The position numbers were made by a program, and so were the translations under genes. From assembly GCA_029248525.1 (NCBI GenBank), contig JAQWJE010000049.1:248001-312000 (forward strand): DNA of 64,000 bases. Direction: 5' to 3'. The DNA is from Candidatus Binatia bacterium (lineage in GTDB: Bacteria > Desulfobacterota > Binatia > UBA12015). Numbering within the stretch: position 1 is the stretch's first letter; each line of letters begins with the position of its first letter. The notes under the pieces are model-generated. The model searched no databases, had not been told where the DNA came from, and saw only the letters and a list, made by a program, of their open reading frames with translations. Shown here in pieces: positions 26,808 through 34,918 of the stretch.

Positions 26808-27563
26808 ATGGGTATCGAGACGACAATTTCCGACGGCGTGGCGCATGTCGTGATGAATGTACCGCCTGTCAATGCCTTTGATAGCGCGACCTGGGCCGAG
26901 CTGGCGGCACTTTTCCAGAATCTCAGCACCAATGAGGATGCGCGCGTGGTGCTTTTATCAGCCGAGGGACGCGGCTTTCAGGCAGGCGTTGATATCAAGG
27001 AATTGGCAGAGGACTCCACGGCCATCACGAAGGTCAACAAGGGTTGCTACGATACCTTTGCGGCAATCTACGATTGTCAGGTGCCGGTGGTGACCGCGGT
27101 GCATGGCTTTTGTCTCGGAGGAGGGATCGGCATGTCCGGTGCCTCCGATATTGTCTTTGCCTCCGAGGACGCCACGTTCGGTTTGCCGGAAATCGACCGG
27201 GGAGCGCTCGGTGCGGCCACCCATCTCTACCGGATGTTCGGCATGGCCAAGGCTCGCAAGATGCTGCTTACGGGGGAGTCGATTCCGGCTTCCGAGGCTT
27301 ATCGCCTCGGTGCACTTGAAGCGGTGACCTCCCGCGATGGTCTCTTGCCGGCGGCGCGCGCAGTCGCCGAATCGATTGCTGCCAAAAGCCCGAAGGCTGT
27401 CCGTCTGGCGAAGGAATCGCTGAATGGAATCGAGCTGATGGATGTGAAGAAGAGCTATCGCTTCGAGCAGGGCTTTACTCTGGAGCTCTACACATCGCCC
27501 GACTCGCAAGAGGCAAGGGACGCGTTTGTGCAGAAACGCGACGTGGATTTCAAGAAAAGCTGA
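26808..27563 (+). CDS. echA20: EchA20-like crotonase (steroid ring-D hydrolase)
   Basis: A 251-residue crotonase-fold enzyme. The N-terminal segment VMNVPPVNAFDSATWAELA, the oxyanion-hole region SAEGRGFQAGVDIKEL, GFCLGGGIGMSGASDIVFAS and the FGLPEIDRGALGAATHLYRM motif match, as I recall it, M. tuberculosis EchA20, which opens ring D of the HIP-derived CoA ester before IpdAB acts. The C-terminal YRFEQGFTLELY also fits. It is third in the ipdA-ipdB operon, with AGAGAGG upstream of the ATG. A generic enoyl-CoA hydratase is the alternative, but context makes EchA20 more likely. It is convergent with the MYG1-like gene, six bases away. Confidence 0.85.
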   Translation: MGIETTISDGVAHVVMNVPPVNAFDSATWAELAALFQNLSTNEDARVVLLSAEGRGFQAGVDIKELAEDSTAITKVNKGCYDTFAAIYDCQVPVVTAVHGFCLGGGIGMSGASDIVFASEDATFGLPEIDRGALGAATHLYRMFGMAKARKMLLTGESIPASEAYRLGALEAVTSRDGLLPAARAVAESIAAKSPKAVRLAKESLNGIELMDVKKSYRFEQGFTLELYTSPDSQEARDAFVQKRDVDFKKS

Positions 27564-27569
27564 AGTCTC

Positions 27570-28442
27570 TCAAGCTCCCTGAGTCTTCCATGCCTTCTGC
27601 ACCAGTTCCTGCAATCTGGCGGGTTCTGTGGCGTCGGTTTTGCACATGAAGCCGCTTTTATGGGCGAACCGAATATCGGCTTCGTCCTCGAGCACCGAAA
27701 AGTCCAGTTGGGGATGGTCCTCGTAGCGGCCGATCCCGTAGCCCTCGCCGCGGCGGTCCGGATATACCGTCGCAGCAATCGTGTCCGCGAGACCTTGCGC
27801 CCGCACGTAGCTGCCAACGGCGGCACTCGGCTCGTCGGGCATGGGGTCTGTTCGGGGGAGAAAAAGAACCTCGATTGCTTCTTCGCCTGCGGGAACCGTC
27901 CAGCGCTCGGCGTGGGCGGCTACAAAGTCGATTCGCTCTCGCGCGAGGCGCAGATGTTCCAGCAGATCTTCGCCGACGAAGCGCATATATTCGTATAAGG
28001 TCTCTCCCGGCTCGAGACGTTCCTGCTGCGCAAACCGGCGCAGCAGGGTGATATCGATCGGTGAATTGAGCTGCGATACCGCGCGCCTTGGTACCCCGAG
28101 CCATGCGGCGGTCTTGTTCGGGCCGCGTGAATCGAACCACTCGGCAGTTTCGAGCCAGTCACAGAATTGCAGAGCATCCTCGTAGAGTCCCAGGGATTCG
28201 AGAACCAGACTCAGAGCGCATGTTGGCGGATGCTCTCGCGGGAAGTGGTGATGGTCGAAATTCATTCGATCAGGATCATGGCTTGCTCCGATATCGACGA
28301 CCGCGATGCCGGAATCCTCGAGTTCTTCGGGAGTCGGATCTTTTCGAAGGACAGGGGCACCTGATTGAGCGATCAGCACGCATACGGCGAGCAGGTCGTC
28401 TTTATGTGCGCCACCAGGGTGCGTCAGAATCGTATGAATCAT
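27570..28442 (-). CDS. MYG1-family protein (UPF0160, DHH-like phosphoesterase)
   Basis: A 290-residue MYG1/UPF0160 protein. The family signature is THPGGAHKDDLLAVCVL at the N-terminus, then the VVDIGASHDPDRMNFDHHHF metal-binding region with DHH, and the later SGFMCKT segment. The eukaryotic MYG1 is a 3'-5' RNA exonuclease; bacterial members are little studied, so the activity here is inferred from the conserved His/Asp ligands. It does not belong to the steroid operon functionally as far as I can see and is placed between two catabolic operons on the opposite strand. Confidence 0.85.
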   Translation of the reverse strand: MIHTILTHPGGAHKDDLLAVCVLIAQSGAPVLRKDPTPEELEDSGIAVVDIGASHDPDRMNFDHHHFPREHPPTCALSLVLESLGLYEDALQFCDWLETAEWFDSRGPNKTAAWLGVPRRAVSQLNSPIDITLLRRFAQQERLEPGETLYEYMRFVGEDLLEHLRLARERIDFVAAHAERWTVPAGEEAIEVLFLPRTDPMPDEPSAAVGSYVRAQGLADTIAATVYPDRRGEGYGIGRYEDHPQLDFSVLEDEADIRFAHKSGFMCKTDATEPARLQELVQKAWKTQGA

Positions 28443-28587
28443 TGCGTGACTTTAGCGGAGTTGGGGCAGAAGTCTCGCGACACGGCTGATTCCTTCAGGT
28501 TCTGATCGGCAGATCCTCAAAGCTCGCATGGCTGGAGTCGAAAGATCCGGACCGTCGGAGGCGGAGCCGGTCAGATTGAATCAGCCC

Positions 28588-29649
28588 TCAGCAATGACGT
28601 TTATGTTCGCACACACAGATTTCACGGTGCCAGAAATAACCGTCCGAACAATCGCTGCTGTCACGCAGTCGGACGACCTCCAGACATAGGTCCTTGACGA
28701 TTTGCAGCGTGGGTTTGGCGAGGTCGAGATGGGTGGCGGAGAGCCCGGCTCCCGCCTGGTGGAGAGCGTTCCATATTCCCGGAAGACTTCCACCGGCGAA
28801 GAAGATTCCGTCGGGGTTCACATCCTGCCCGAGGGCGGGCCAGACGCAGGGTGCAGGCACGCAGGTCTCCTGGCGCGTATCGTAGAGAAATCCATCTTCG
28901 CATACGGGATGTTCTCTCTCGGGAAGGCAGGTGTTTTCACTCCAGACAGTCCCGGATCCGCAGAAGGTCGGCCCGGCAGGGGGCAGGGTCGCCGCAACGC
29001 AGGCGGATCCGTTCCAGACTGACGTTGCAGGATCGCAGAATTCCGAGCCACTGGATATCGGACAGGCAGGCGCCACGCAGGTGGTGCCGCTCCAGAGGGT
29101 GGTCGCGGGGTCGCAGAAGTCAGCGCCCCGGCATTCGGGTATTTCCGGGACGTCGGCGCGACAAGCCTCGAGCAATTCGAGACATTCGTCGAGAGGTGCT
29201 TCACAGGTCGCTGGTGGTGTCGGGGTCGCGGCGCAGACACCGCCGTTGATCTCGGTGCCGGCACCACAAAAATCGCTCGATCCTGCCGGGATCCTCTGAC
29301 CTTCCCCGGCCCAGAAGCTCTCGGGGAGGTCGATGGTTGCGAGAAAGATCCATTCGCCAGCGGCATCCGTGCTGAAGCAATCGTGTCGGGTTTGTCCGTC
29401 GGCACGTTCTTCAAGTCGGCACGCGAGAAATACCGGCGCCTCTCCCTCCCGAAAGACGTTCCCTGTGACGTAGCCGTCGCGCAGTCGGTAGGTGATGGCC
29501 CACTGCTCTTCGGCGATCGTTTTTTGCACCAGCAGGAGTGACTCATCCGGGGAGGTCTCGCGCTCGGAAGCCGGAGCGGGCGCATGGAAGAGCAGAATCA
29601 AAAGGCTGAGGCCCAGAAGCCTGCGCACGGAATTCAGGAAGAACCGCAT
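28588..29649 (-). CDS. Exported Cys-rich tandem-repeat protein, function unknown
   Basis: A 353-residue exported protein with a signal peptide (residues 1-28, LLILLFHAPAPAS). Residues 30-120 form a domain without a known match. Residues 125-260 contain at least four degenerate Cys-rich repeats of about 17-22 residues: FCGAGTEINGGVCAA, FCDPATTLWSGTTCVAP, FCDPATSVWNGSACVAA and FCGSGTVWSENTCLP. The C-terminal part has more cysteines and GLSATHLDL, which shares ATHLDL with the secreted protein at 9.3-10.4 kb. The repeats suggest disulfide-bonded small modules and a surface or extracellular role. ATG 29649 is chosen for the signal peptide. I do not assign a function. Confidence 0.7.
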   Translation of the reverse strand: MRFFLNSVRRLLGLSLLILLFHAPAPASERETSPDESLLLVQKTIAEEQWAITYRLRDGYVTGNVFREGEAPVFLACRLEERADGQTRHDCFSTDAAGEWIFLATIDLPESFWAGEGQRIPAGSSDFCGAGTEINGGVCAATPTPPATCEAPLDECLELLEACRADVPEIPECRGADFCDPATTLWSGTTCVAPACPISSGSEFCDPATSVWNGSACVAATLPPAGPTFCGSGTVWSENTCLPEREHPVCEDGFLYDTRQETCVPAPCVWPALGQDVNPDGIFFAGGSLPGIWNALHQAGAGLSATHLDLAKPTLQIVKDLCLEVVRLRDSSDCSDGYFWHREICVCEHKRHC

Positions 29650-29734
29650 CTCTCGACAGAGTATCCGAATTGAGCGCTGTATCCGAGCCGGAATTTTCGG
29701 CTTTTCGCGCGAATTTGCTCTCGGAACCAGTGAC

Positions 29735-29811
29735 TGAACGCGTGTCCAGTCTTCTTTACGGCTCGAAGCCGCATTGTTACGAAAACAGGAGGGTGTCCGC
29801 TCGGGCATCTC
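29735..29811 (+). promoter_or_regulatory. Shared promoter/operator element, copy 2 (upstream of acyl-CoA dehydrogenase operon)
   Basis: TGAACGCGTGTC (29735-29746), TTCTTTACGGCT (29752-29763), CATTGTTA (29772-29779) and CGGGCATCTC (29802-29811) repeat the blocks found upstream of ipdA. The first three have the same spacing as in copy 1; before the last block this copy has 14 extra bases. TTTACG (29755-29760) with TACGAA (29778-29783), 17 bases apart, are possible promoter boxes. The operon's first ATG is at 29867. Confidence 0.6.
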
Positions 29812-29866
29812 ATCACAAGGGGCCTCGGGTGCTGGTCGCACCGGGTCTCGAAAGCAGAGAGCAATC

Positions 29867-31033
29867 ATGGATCTCGTCTACACGGAGAAAGAACAGAACT
29901 TTCGTCGTGAAGTGCGCACGTGGCTGGAAGCGAACGTGCCCACCGAACGACTGCCTACCTTTGACCGCCGCGAAGGCTTCGAGGCGCATCGCGCCTGGGA
30001 ACAAAAGCTGAACGCGGGTGGATACGCGATGGTTTCCTGGCCGCGGGAGTTTGGTGGGCTGGGCGTAAACCTTCTGGAATGGCTGATCTTCGAAGAAGAA
30101 TATTGGCGTGCCGAGGCTCCTCTGCGGGTCAACCAGAATGGAATCTTCCTTCTTGGGCCGACCCTGATGGAGTACGGGACCGATGAGCAGAAGGCGCGCT
30201 TCCTGCCGAGCATGGCAGCGAGCGAGGACATCTGGGCGCAAGCATGGTCCGAACCTGGTGCCGGAAGCGATATGGCCGCGATCCGATCGACCGGACGTAT
30301 CGACGGCGACGAATTTGTACTCAACGGTCAAAAGACGTGGTCGACGCGTGCCGCTTTCGCGGATTGGGGTTTCGGGATCTTTCGTACAGATCCGGATTCG
30401 TCGAGGCACAAGGGCTTGACCTTCATCCTCTTCCCGCTCGACGCCGAGGGAATCACCGTCCGACCGATCGCGCAGCTCGATGGCGAGACGGGGTTTGCCG
30501 AGATCTTTTTCGATGAGGTTCGGGTACCCCTGTGGAACCAACTTGGCGAGTTGGGGGGCGGTTGGGGTGTTGCCATGGCAACGGCCGGATTCGAACGCGG
30601 ACTGATGCTGCGAAGCCCGGCGCGCTTTCAGGCGACTGCCAAACGATTGGTGCACCTCTATCGAGCGCACGCAGACGAGGTAGACCCGTCGGTGCAGGAC
30701 AAGGTTATCGATGCCTGGACTCGCGCGGAGGCCTATTGCGTCAATACCTACCGAACCGCTTCCTTGATTGAAGATGGCGGTAAAATTGGTGCCGAGGCGA
30801 GTCTGAACAAGATTTTCTGGTCGGAGCTGGATGTGGAAATGCACGAAACCGCTCTGGCTATTCTGGCGGCAAGGGCCGAGCTGCTTCCGGTCGCATCCGA
30901 GGCGGGTGATGTCGGCGGGTGGTTGGATGGATTTTATTTTTCGTTGGCCGGACCCATCTACGCTGGAACCAACGAGATCCAGCGGAATGTAATCGCCGAG
31001 CGCTTGCTGGGATTACCGAGGGCCGGGAAATGA
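29867..31033 (+). CDS. Acyl-CoA dehydrogenase, first subunit of a heteromeric pair
   Basis: A 388-residue FAD-dependent acyl-CoA dehydrogenase. Typical segments are VSWPREFGGLGVNLLEW, FLLGPTLMEYGTDEQKARF, AWSEPGAGSDMAAIRSTGRI (FAD- and substrate-binding), VLNGQKTWSTRAAFADWG, and the C-terminal PIYAGTNEIQRNVIAERLLG. It overlaps the next acyl-CoA dehydrogenase gene by an ATGA, a pattern of the alpha2-beta2 steroid enzymes such as ChsE1-ChsE2 (FadE28-FadE29). It probably oxidises a steroid-type or branched acyl-CoA. ATG 29867 starts the family N-terminus; a longer upstream reading lacks homology. The shared promoter element lies just upstream. Confidence 0.87.
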   Translation: MDLVYTEKEQNFRREVRTWLEANVPTERLPTFDRREGFEAHRAWEQKLNAGGYAMVSWPREFGGLGVNLLEWLIFEEEYWRAEAPLRVNQNGIFLLGPTLMEYGTDEQKARFLPSMAASEDIWAQAWSEPGAGSDMAAIRSTGRIDGDEFVLNGQKTWSTRAAFADWGFGIFRTDPDSSRHKGLTFILFPLDAEGITVRPIAQLDGETGFAEIFFDEVRVPLWNQLGELGGGWGVAMATAGFERGLMLRSPARFQATAKRLVHLYRAHADEVDPSVQDKVIDAWTRAEAYCVNTYRTASLIEDGGKIGAEASLNKIFWSELDVEMHETALAILAARAELLPVASEAGDVGGWLDGFYFSLAGPIYAGTNEIQRNVIAERLLGLPRAGK

Positions 31034-32091
31034 ATTTTCTTTACAGCGAAGACCAAAGAAGTTTTCAGGAGAGCATTGGCGCCTTCCTGGCACAGGAATG
31101 CACTCCCGAAACGATTCGCGCTTCTTGGGAAACCGAGACGGCACGATCGCCTCAATTGTGGGCGAAGCTGGCTGAAATGGGGATTCCCGGAATGCTGGCG
31201 CCCGAGGTCGATGGTGGGCTTGGGCTGAGCGAGATGGAATTGGTACTGCCTCTCGAAGAAACAGGGCGAGTCGCGCTGGCAGAACCGATCCTCGAGACAG
31301 CCGCCTTGGCGGTGCCGCTGTTACGCGATTGCGGGAATGCGCCTCTGCAAGAAAAATGGATGGCTCGATTGGTATCGGGCGAGGCGATAGCCACAGTCGG
31401 TCTGTTGATCAATCCGGTAATCGCGGATGCGCATATTGCGGACCTGCTCTTCCTGCAGCACGGGGATGACGAGATTCATGCCGTCGAAAAGGATCAAATC
31501 ACCCTGACGGCCCAACCGGCAACCGACCCCTCCCGAAAGCTCTTTACGGTAGAATGGGAACCGAGCGCCACCACCTGCGTTCTGGCAGGCGAGAAAGGGC
31601 GGGCGCTGTTGGCCACGACACTGGACCGGGCTGCTTTGGGCCTTTCGGCGCAGTTGGTTGGTGCGGCGCAGCAGTTGGTGGATATCGCGGTAGATTATGC
31701 GAAGGATCGTCAGCAATTCGGCGTCGCGATTGGTTCCTTTCAAGCGGTGAAGCATATGCTCGCGAGCGTGCAGGTAGCGATTGAATTTGCACGAGCTCCG
31801 CTGGCACGCGCGGCCTGGTCGGTCGCGCATGGAACAGCGACGCGGGCCACCGATGTCTCTCAAGCCAAGCTGCTCGCCAGCGATGCGGCTTTGGAGGCCG
31901 CGCGTGTTGCCCTGCAGGTGCATGGCGGGATCGGTTATACCTGGGAAGTGCATCTGCACATCTGGATGAAGCGAGTTTGGGCACTGGAGGCCTCGTATGG
32001 AACCCGCGCCTGGCACCGTCGTCGAATCGGTGCGGCTCTGTTTGGTGCGGGAGCGTCTCTGCCGAGTTTCGGTTTCGACTCGGAAGTTTGA
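31030..32091 (+). CDS. Acyl-CoA dehydrogenase, second subunit
   Basis: A 353-residue acyl-CoA dehydrogenase-family subunit, shorter than usual. The N-terminal helical domain has LGLSEMELVLPLEETGR; the middle beta domain is shortened and lacks the SEP-GSD motif seen in the partner. The C-terminal domain is standard, with DYAKDRQQFGVAIGSFQAVKH and VALQVHGGIGYTWEVHLH. This complement between partners fits an obligate heteromer like FadE28/FadE29 or FadE26/FadE27, in which only one subunit type supports full FAD/substrate contact. Its ATG overlaps the stop of the first subunit. The DUF35 gene follows, with AAGGAGGT eight bases before its ATG. Confidence 0.83.
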   Translation: MNFLYSEDQRSFQESIGAFLAQECTPETIRASWETETARSPQLWAKLAEMGIPGMLAPEVDGGLGLSEMELVLPLEETGRVALAEPILETAALAVPLLRDCGNAPLQEKWMARLVSGEAIATVGLLINPVIADAHIADLLFLQHGDDEIHAVEKDQITLTAQPATDPSRKLFTVEWEPSATTCVLAGEKGRALLATTLDRAALGLSAQLVGAAQQLVDIAVDYAKDRQQFGVAIGSFQAVKHMLASVQVAIEFARAPLARAAWSVAHGTATRATDVSQAKLLASDAALEAARVALQVHGGIGYTWEVHLHIWMKRVWALEASYGTRAWHRRRIGAALFGAGASLPSFGFDSEV

Positions 32092-32098
32092 AGGAGGT
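32091..32098 (+). promoter_or_regulatory. Strong ribosome binding site for the DUF35 gene
   Basis: AAGGAGGT is a full match to the 16S anti-SD. Two in-frame ATGs follow (32100 and 32106); only 32106 has normal spacing, which decides the start. Confidence 0.7.
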
Positions 32099-32105
32099 CA
32101 TGGTC

Positions 32106-32543
32106 ATGAGTGGAAAGAATCGAGTCCCTGCCGTCGAAGGATGGTTTGTTGCGGACGGGGAAGCCATCAACCTGATTGGCAGCCAATGCCGCCAATGCCA
32201 GAGCTACTTCTTTCCGAAGGAGACCTTTTTCTGTCGGAACCCGGACTGCCAGAGCAAGGAGCTCGACGAGGTTCCGTTCGGTCGCAAGGGAACTCTCTGG
32301 TCCTACACCAATAATTGTTATCCACCGCCGAAGCCCTATATGGCGCCGGACCCTTTTGTGCCCTACATCGTTGCGGCGGTGCAGCTCGACGAAGAGAAGA
32401 TGGTGGTCCTCGGGCAATGTGTTGCCGAGACGGAGATCGAAAAGCTCAAGGTCGGCATGGAGATGGAACTCGCGTTGGACGTCCTCTACGAGGATGACGA
32501 TAACGAATATCTCGTTTGGAAATGGAAGCCCGTCGGGGCCTGA
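32106..32543 (+). CDS. DUF35 OB-fold protein with N-terminal zinc ribbon
   Basis: A 145-residue protein. The zinc-ribbon cysteines are in SQCRQCQSYFFPKETFFCRN with the next PDC (C-x2-C...C-x4-C), followed by the OB-fold with KGTLWSYTNNCYPPPKPY and PFVPYIVAAVQLDEEKMVVL. DUF35 proteins pair with thiolase-like lipid-transfer proteins and supply the acyl-CoA channel in steroid side-chain aldolases (Ltp2-ChsH2 DUF35). Here the DUF35 is a stand-alone gene, not fused to a MaoC hydratase. The partner is the next gene, 12 bases downstream. Confidence 0.88.
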   Translation: MSGKNRVPAVEGWFVADGEAINLIGSQCRQCQSYFFPKETFFCRNPDCQSKELDEVPFGRKGTLWSYTNNCYPPPKPYMAPDPFVPYIVAAVQLDEEKMVVLGQCVAETEIEKLKVGMEMELALDVLYEDDDNEYLVWKWKPVGA

Positions 32544-32555
32544 GGAGACGAACTC

Positions 32556-33746
32556 ATGGCGAAAGAAGACATCGCAATTCTCGGCGTCGGCATGCACCCC
32601 TGGGGTAAATGGGGACGCAACTTTACGGAATACGGAATCGAAGCAGCCAACGCAGCTCTTGCGGACGCTGATCTGGGCTGGCGCGATATTCAATTGGTCT
32701 GCGGTGGCGAGACCATCAGGAACGGGTATCCGGGTTTTGTGTCCGGGTCTGCGTTCAGTCAGGCTTTGGGTTGGACAGGAATTCCCGTTGCGAGCTCCTA
32801 CGGGGCCTGTGCTTCCGGTACTCAGGCGATCCAGACCGCACGTGCGCAAATTCTTGCGGGGATGATCGATGTTGCGCTGGTCGTCGGTGCCGATGCCGCG
32901 CCCAAGGGGTTTTTTGCTCCTACCGGAAACGCGACCAGCAATGATCCGGATTGGCTCCGGTTTCACCTCGTGGGTGCCACCAACCCGATCTACTTCGGGC
33001 TTTACGCACGTCGGCGCATGGATCTTTACGGCGCGACGCAAGAAGATTTTGCTCGGGTGAAGGTGAAGAATGCGGCTGCTGGCGTGCACAACCCCTACGC
33101 TCGCTACCGGAAGGAAGTCGCGATCGAAGATGTGATGAAGTCCAAGATGGTGTCGGACCCACTGCGCCTTCTGGATATCTGCGCGACCAGTGATGGGGGC
33201 GCCTCGATGGTTCTTTCGAGTATGGAATTTGCGCGCAAGCATGCGATTGATCCGGTGCGGATTCGTGGTGTTTCGACGGTGACGCCGCGTTATCCCAATG
33301 ACGTGATCGAGATGCCGAACTTTGCCACCGACTCCTCCGCGGCGGTACCCGTGCCGGCAACGCCCTTTCGCGATTCGATCGCCAAACGCGCCTATGAAGA
33401 TTCGGGTTTGGGGCCAGACGAGATGGACCTCGCCGAGGTCTACGATCTTTCGACGGCTCTGGAACTCGACTGGTATGAAAATATCGGACTTTGTGGAGAG
33501 GGCGAAGCCGAGAAGATCCTCCGCGACGGCGAAACAACGATCGGAGGCCGTTGTCCGGTCAACCCCAGCGGTGGTCTCGGTTCGTTCGGGGAAGCGATTC
33601 CCGCTCAAGCGATTGCGCAGGTTTGTGAGCTGACCTGGCAGATTCGTGGACAGGCAGGGGGTCGGCAGGTCGAGGGTGCTCGGGCCGGTGTCACTGCGAA
33701 TCAAGGATTGTTCGGCCATGGCTCGTCCGTGGTCGTCAGCGCCTAG
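32556..33746 (+). CDS. Lipid-transfer protein/SCP2-type thiolase (steroid aldolase-like, Ltp family)
   Basis: A 396-residue non-decarboxylating thiolase of the SCP-x/Ltp family. Segments seen are ILGVGMHPWGKWGRNFTEYG, the region SSYGACASGTQAIQTARAQI, AEVYDLSTALELDWYENIGL and CPVNPSGGLGSFGEAIPAQA, plus GLFGHGSSVVVSA at the end. The Tyr in EVYD aligns with the catalytic Tyr region of Ltp2 aldolase, while the classical thiolase acid/base His-Cys pair is not obvious, favouring retro-aldol rather than thiolytic cleavage. With the DUF35 protein it should cleave a hydroxylated C17 side chain or similar CoA ester. The pairing is inferred from gene order and known Ltp2-ChsH2 complexes. Confidence 0.85.
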   Translation: MAKEDIAILGVGMHPWGKWGRNFTEYGIEAANAALADADLGWRDIQLVCGGETIRNGYPGFVSGSAFSQALGWTGIPVASSYGACASGTQAIQTARAQILAGMIDVALVVGADAAPKGFFAPTGNATSNDPDWLRFHLVGATNPIYFGLYARRRMDLYGATQEDFARVKVKNAAAGVHNPYARYRKEVAIEDVMKSKMVSDPLRLLDICATSDGGASMVLSSMEFARKHAIDPVRIRGVSTVTPRYPNDVIEMPNFATDSSAAVPVPATPFRDSIAKRAYEDSGLGPDEMDLAEVYDLSTALELDWYENIGLCGEGEAEKILRDGETTIGGRCPVNPSGGLGSFGEAIPAQAIAQVCELTWQIRGQAGGRQVEGARAGVTANQGLFGHGSSVVVSA

Positions 33747-33757
33747 GAGAGATGAAA

Positions 33758-34909
33758 ATGCCTGAAGCATATATTGTTGACGCCATCCGAACGCCGGTTG
33801 GGAAAAAGAAGGGCTCCCTCAGTGGCATTCATCCTGCGGATCTTGGCGCTCACCCTCTGCAAGCGCTCTTCGAGCGGACGGATATGGACCCGGCGGTGGT
33901 CGAGGACGTCGTTTATGGATGTGTCGATACCATCGGTGGCCAGGCGGGTGATATTGCGCGTTCCTGCTGGTTGGTAGCGGGTCTCCCCGAGGAGGTCCCC
34001 GGGACGACCATCGACCGACAGTGCGGCTCCTCGCAGCAGGCGGTGCATTTCGCAGCGCAGGCCGTGATGAGCGGGACCATGGACGTTGTGGTCGCAGGCG
34101 GGGTTCAGCAGATGAACCAGATCCCGATTTCGTCTGCGATGCTCGCCGGGTCTCTGCTCGGTTTTCCCGACCCGTTTCGCACCTCGCCCGGTTGGCAGCG
34201 TCGTTACGGCAATCAGGAGGTATCCCAGTTTCGTTCGGCCGAGATGATCGCCGAGAAGTGGGATTGCTCACGTGAAGAGATGGAAGTCTTTGGTCTGGAG
34301 TCCAACAACAGGGCTTTGCGTGCGATCGAGGAAGGCCGCTTCGAGCGCGAGATCGTGCCCTTCGGTACTTTCGAAAAAGATGAGACTCCGCGTCAATCGA
34401 GCCTCGAGAAAATGGCCAGACTCCGGACGCTGGAAGAGGGCGGTCGGGTAACCGCGGGCGTTTCGAGCCAGATTGCCGATGCCGCTTCCGCGATGTTGAT
34501 CGTGTCGGAGAGTGCATTGAAGGAGCATGGCCTCAAACCGCGCGCGCGGATCCATCACCTCAGTGTTCGCGCCGCTGATCCGGTCTGGATGTTGACCGCT
34601 CCAATGCCGGCGACGCGCTATGCTCTCGAGAAAACAGGCCTGTCGATGAACGATATCGATCTTGTCGAGATCAACGAAGCTTTCGCCCCTGTCGTCATGG
34701 CTTGGGAGAAGGAACTGGACGTTGACCATGACAAGGTAAACGTCAACGGAGGCGCCATTGCTCTTGGTCACCCCCTGGGGGCCACCGGGGCTCGCCTGAT
34801 GACCACCTTGCTCCATGAACTCGAGCGCACGGGTGGGCGCTATGGTCTGCAGACCATGTGTGAGGGCGGTGGTCAGGCCAACGTCACCATCATCGAAAGG
34901 CTCGGTTAG
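33758..34909 (+). CDS. fadA6: Acetyl-CoA acyltransferase, FadA6-like thiolase
   Basis: A 383-residue biosynthetic/degradative thiolase. Nucleophile region [20 protein letters not shown] (catalytic Cys in QCGSSQQ), the [18 protein letters not shown] segment, and the C-terminal [20 protein letters not shown] plus [17 protein letters not shown] with the second catalytic Cys. The motifs [12 protein letters not shown] and [11 protein letters not shown] match, as I remember it, FadA6 of M. tuberculosis, which acts late in steroid ring C/D degradation. ATG 33758 is preferred over 33752 because GGAGAG is then nine bases upstream. It is in the middle of the long operon. Confidence 0.88.
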   Translation: MPEAYIVDAIRTPVGKKKGSLSGIHPADLGAHPLQALFERTDMDPAVVEDVVYGCVDTIGGQAGDIARSCWLVAGLPEEVPGTTIDRQCGSSQQAVHFAAQAVMSGTMDVVVAGGVQQMNQIPISSAMLAGSLLGFPDPFRTSPGWQRRYGNQEVSQFRSAEMIAEKWDCSREEMEVFGLESNNRALRAIEEGRFEREIVPFGTFEKDETPRQSSLEKMARLRTLEEGGRVTAGVSSQIADAASAMLIVSESALKEHGLKPRARIHHLSVRAADPVWMLTAPMPATRYALEKTGLSMNDIDLVEINEAFAPVVMAWEKELDVDHDKVNVNGGAIALGHPLGATGARLMTTLLHELERTGGRYGLQTMCEGGGQANVTIIERLG

Positions 34910-34918
34910 GATAAAGCT

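Noticed and set aside
31935-33770. Long minus-strand open frame (611 codons) opposite DUF35 and Ltp genes
   Set aside because: It lies fully antisense to two well-supported genes, has no family motifs and an amino-acid composition typical of antisense frames in GC-rich DNA.
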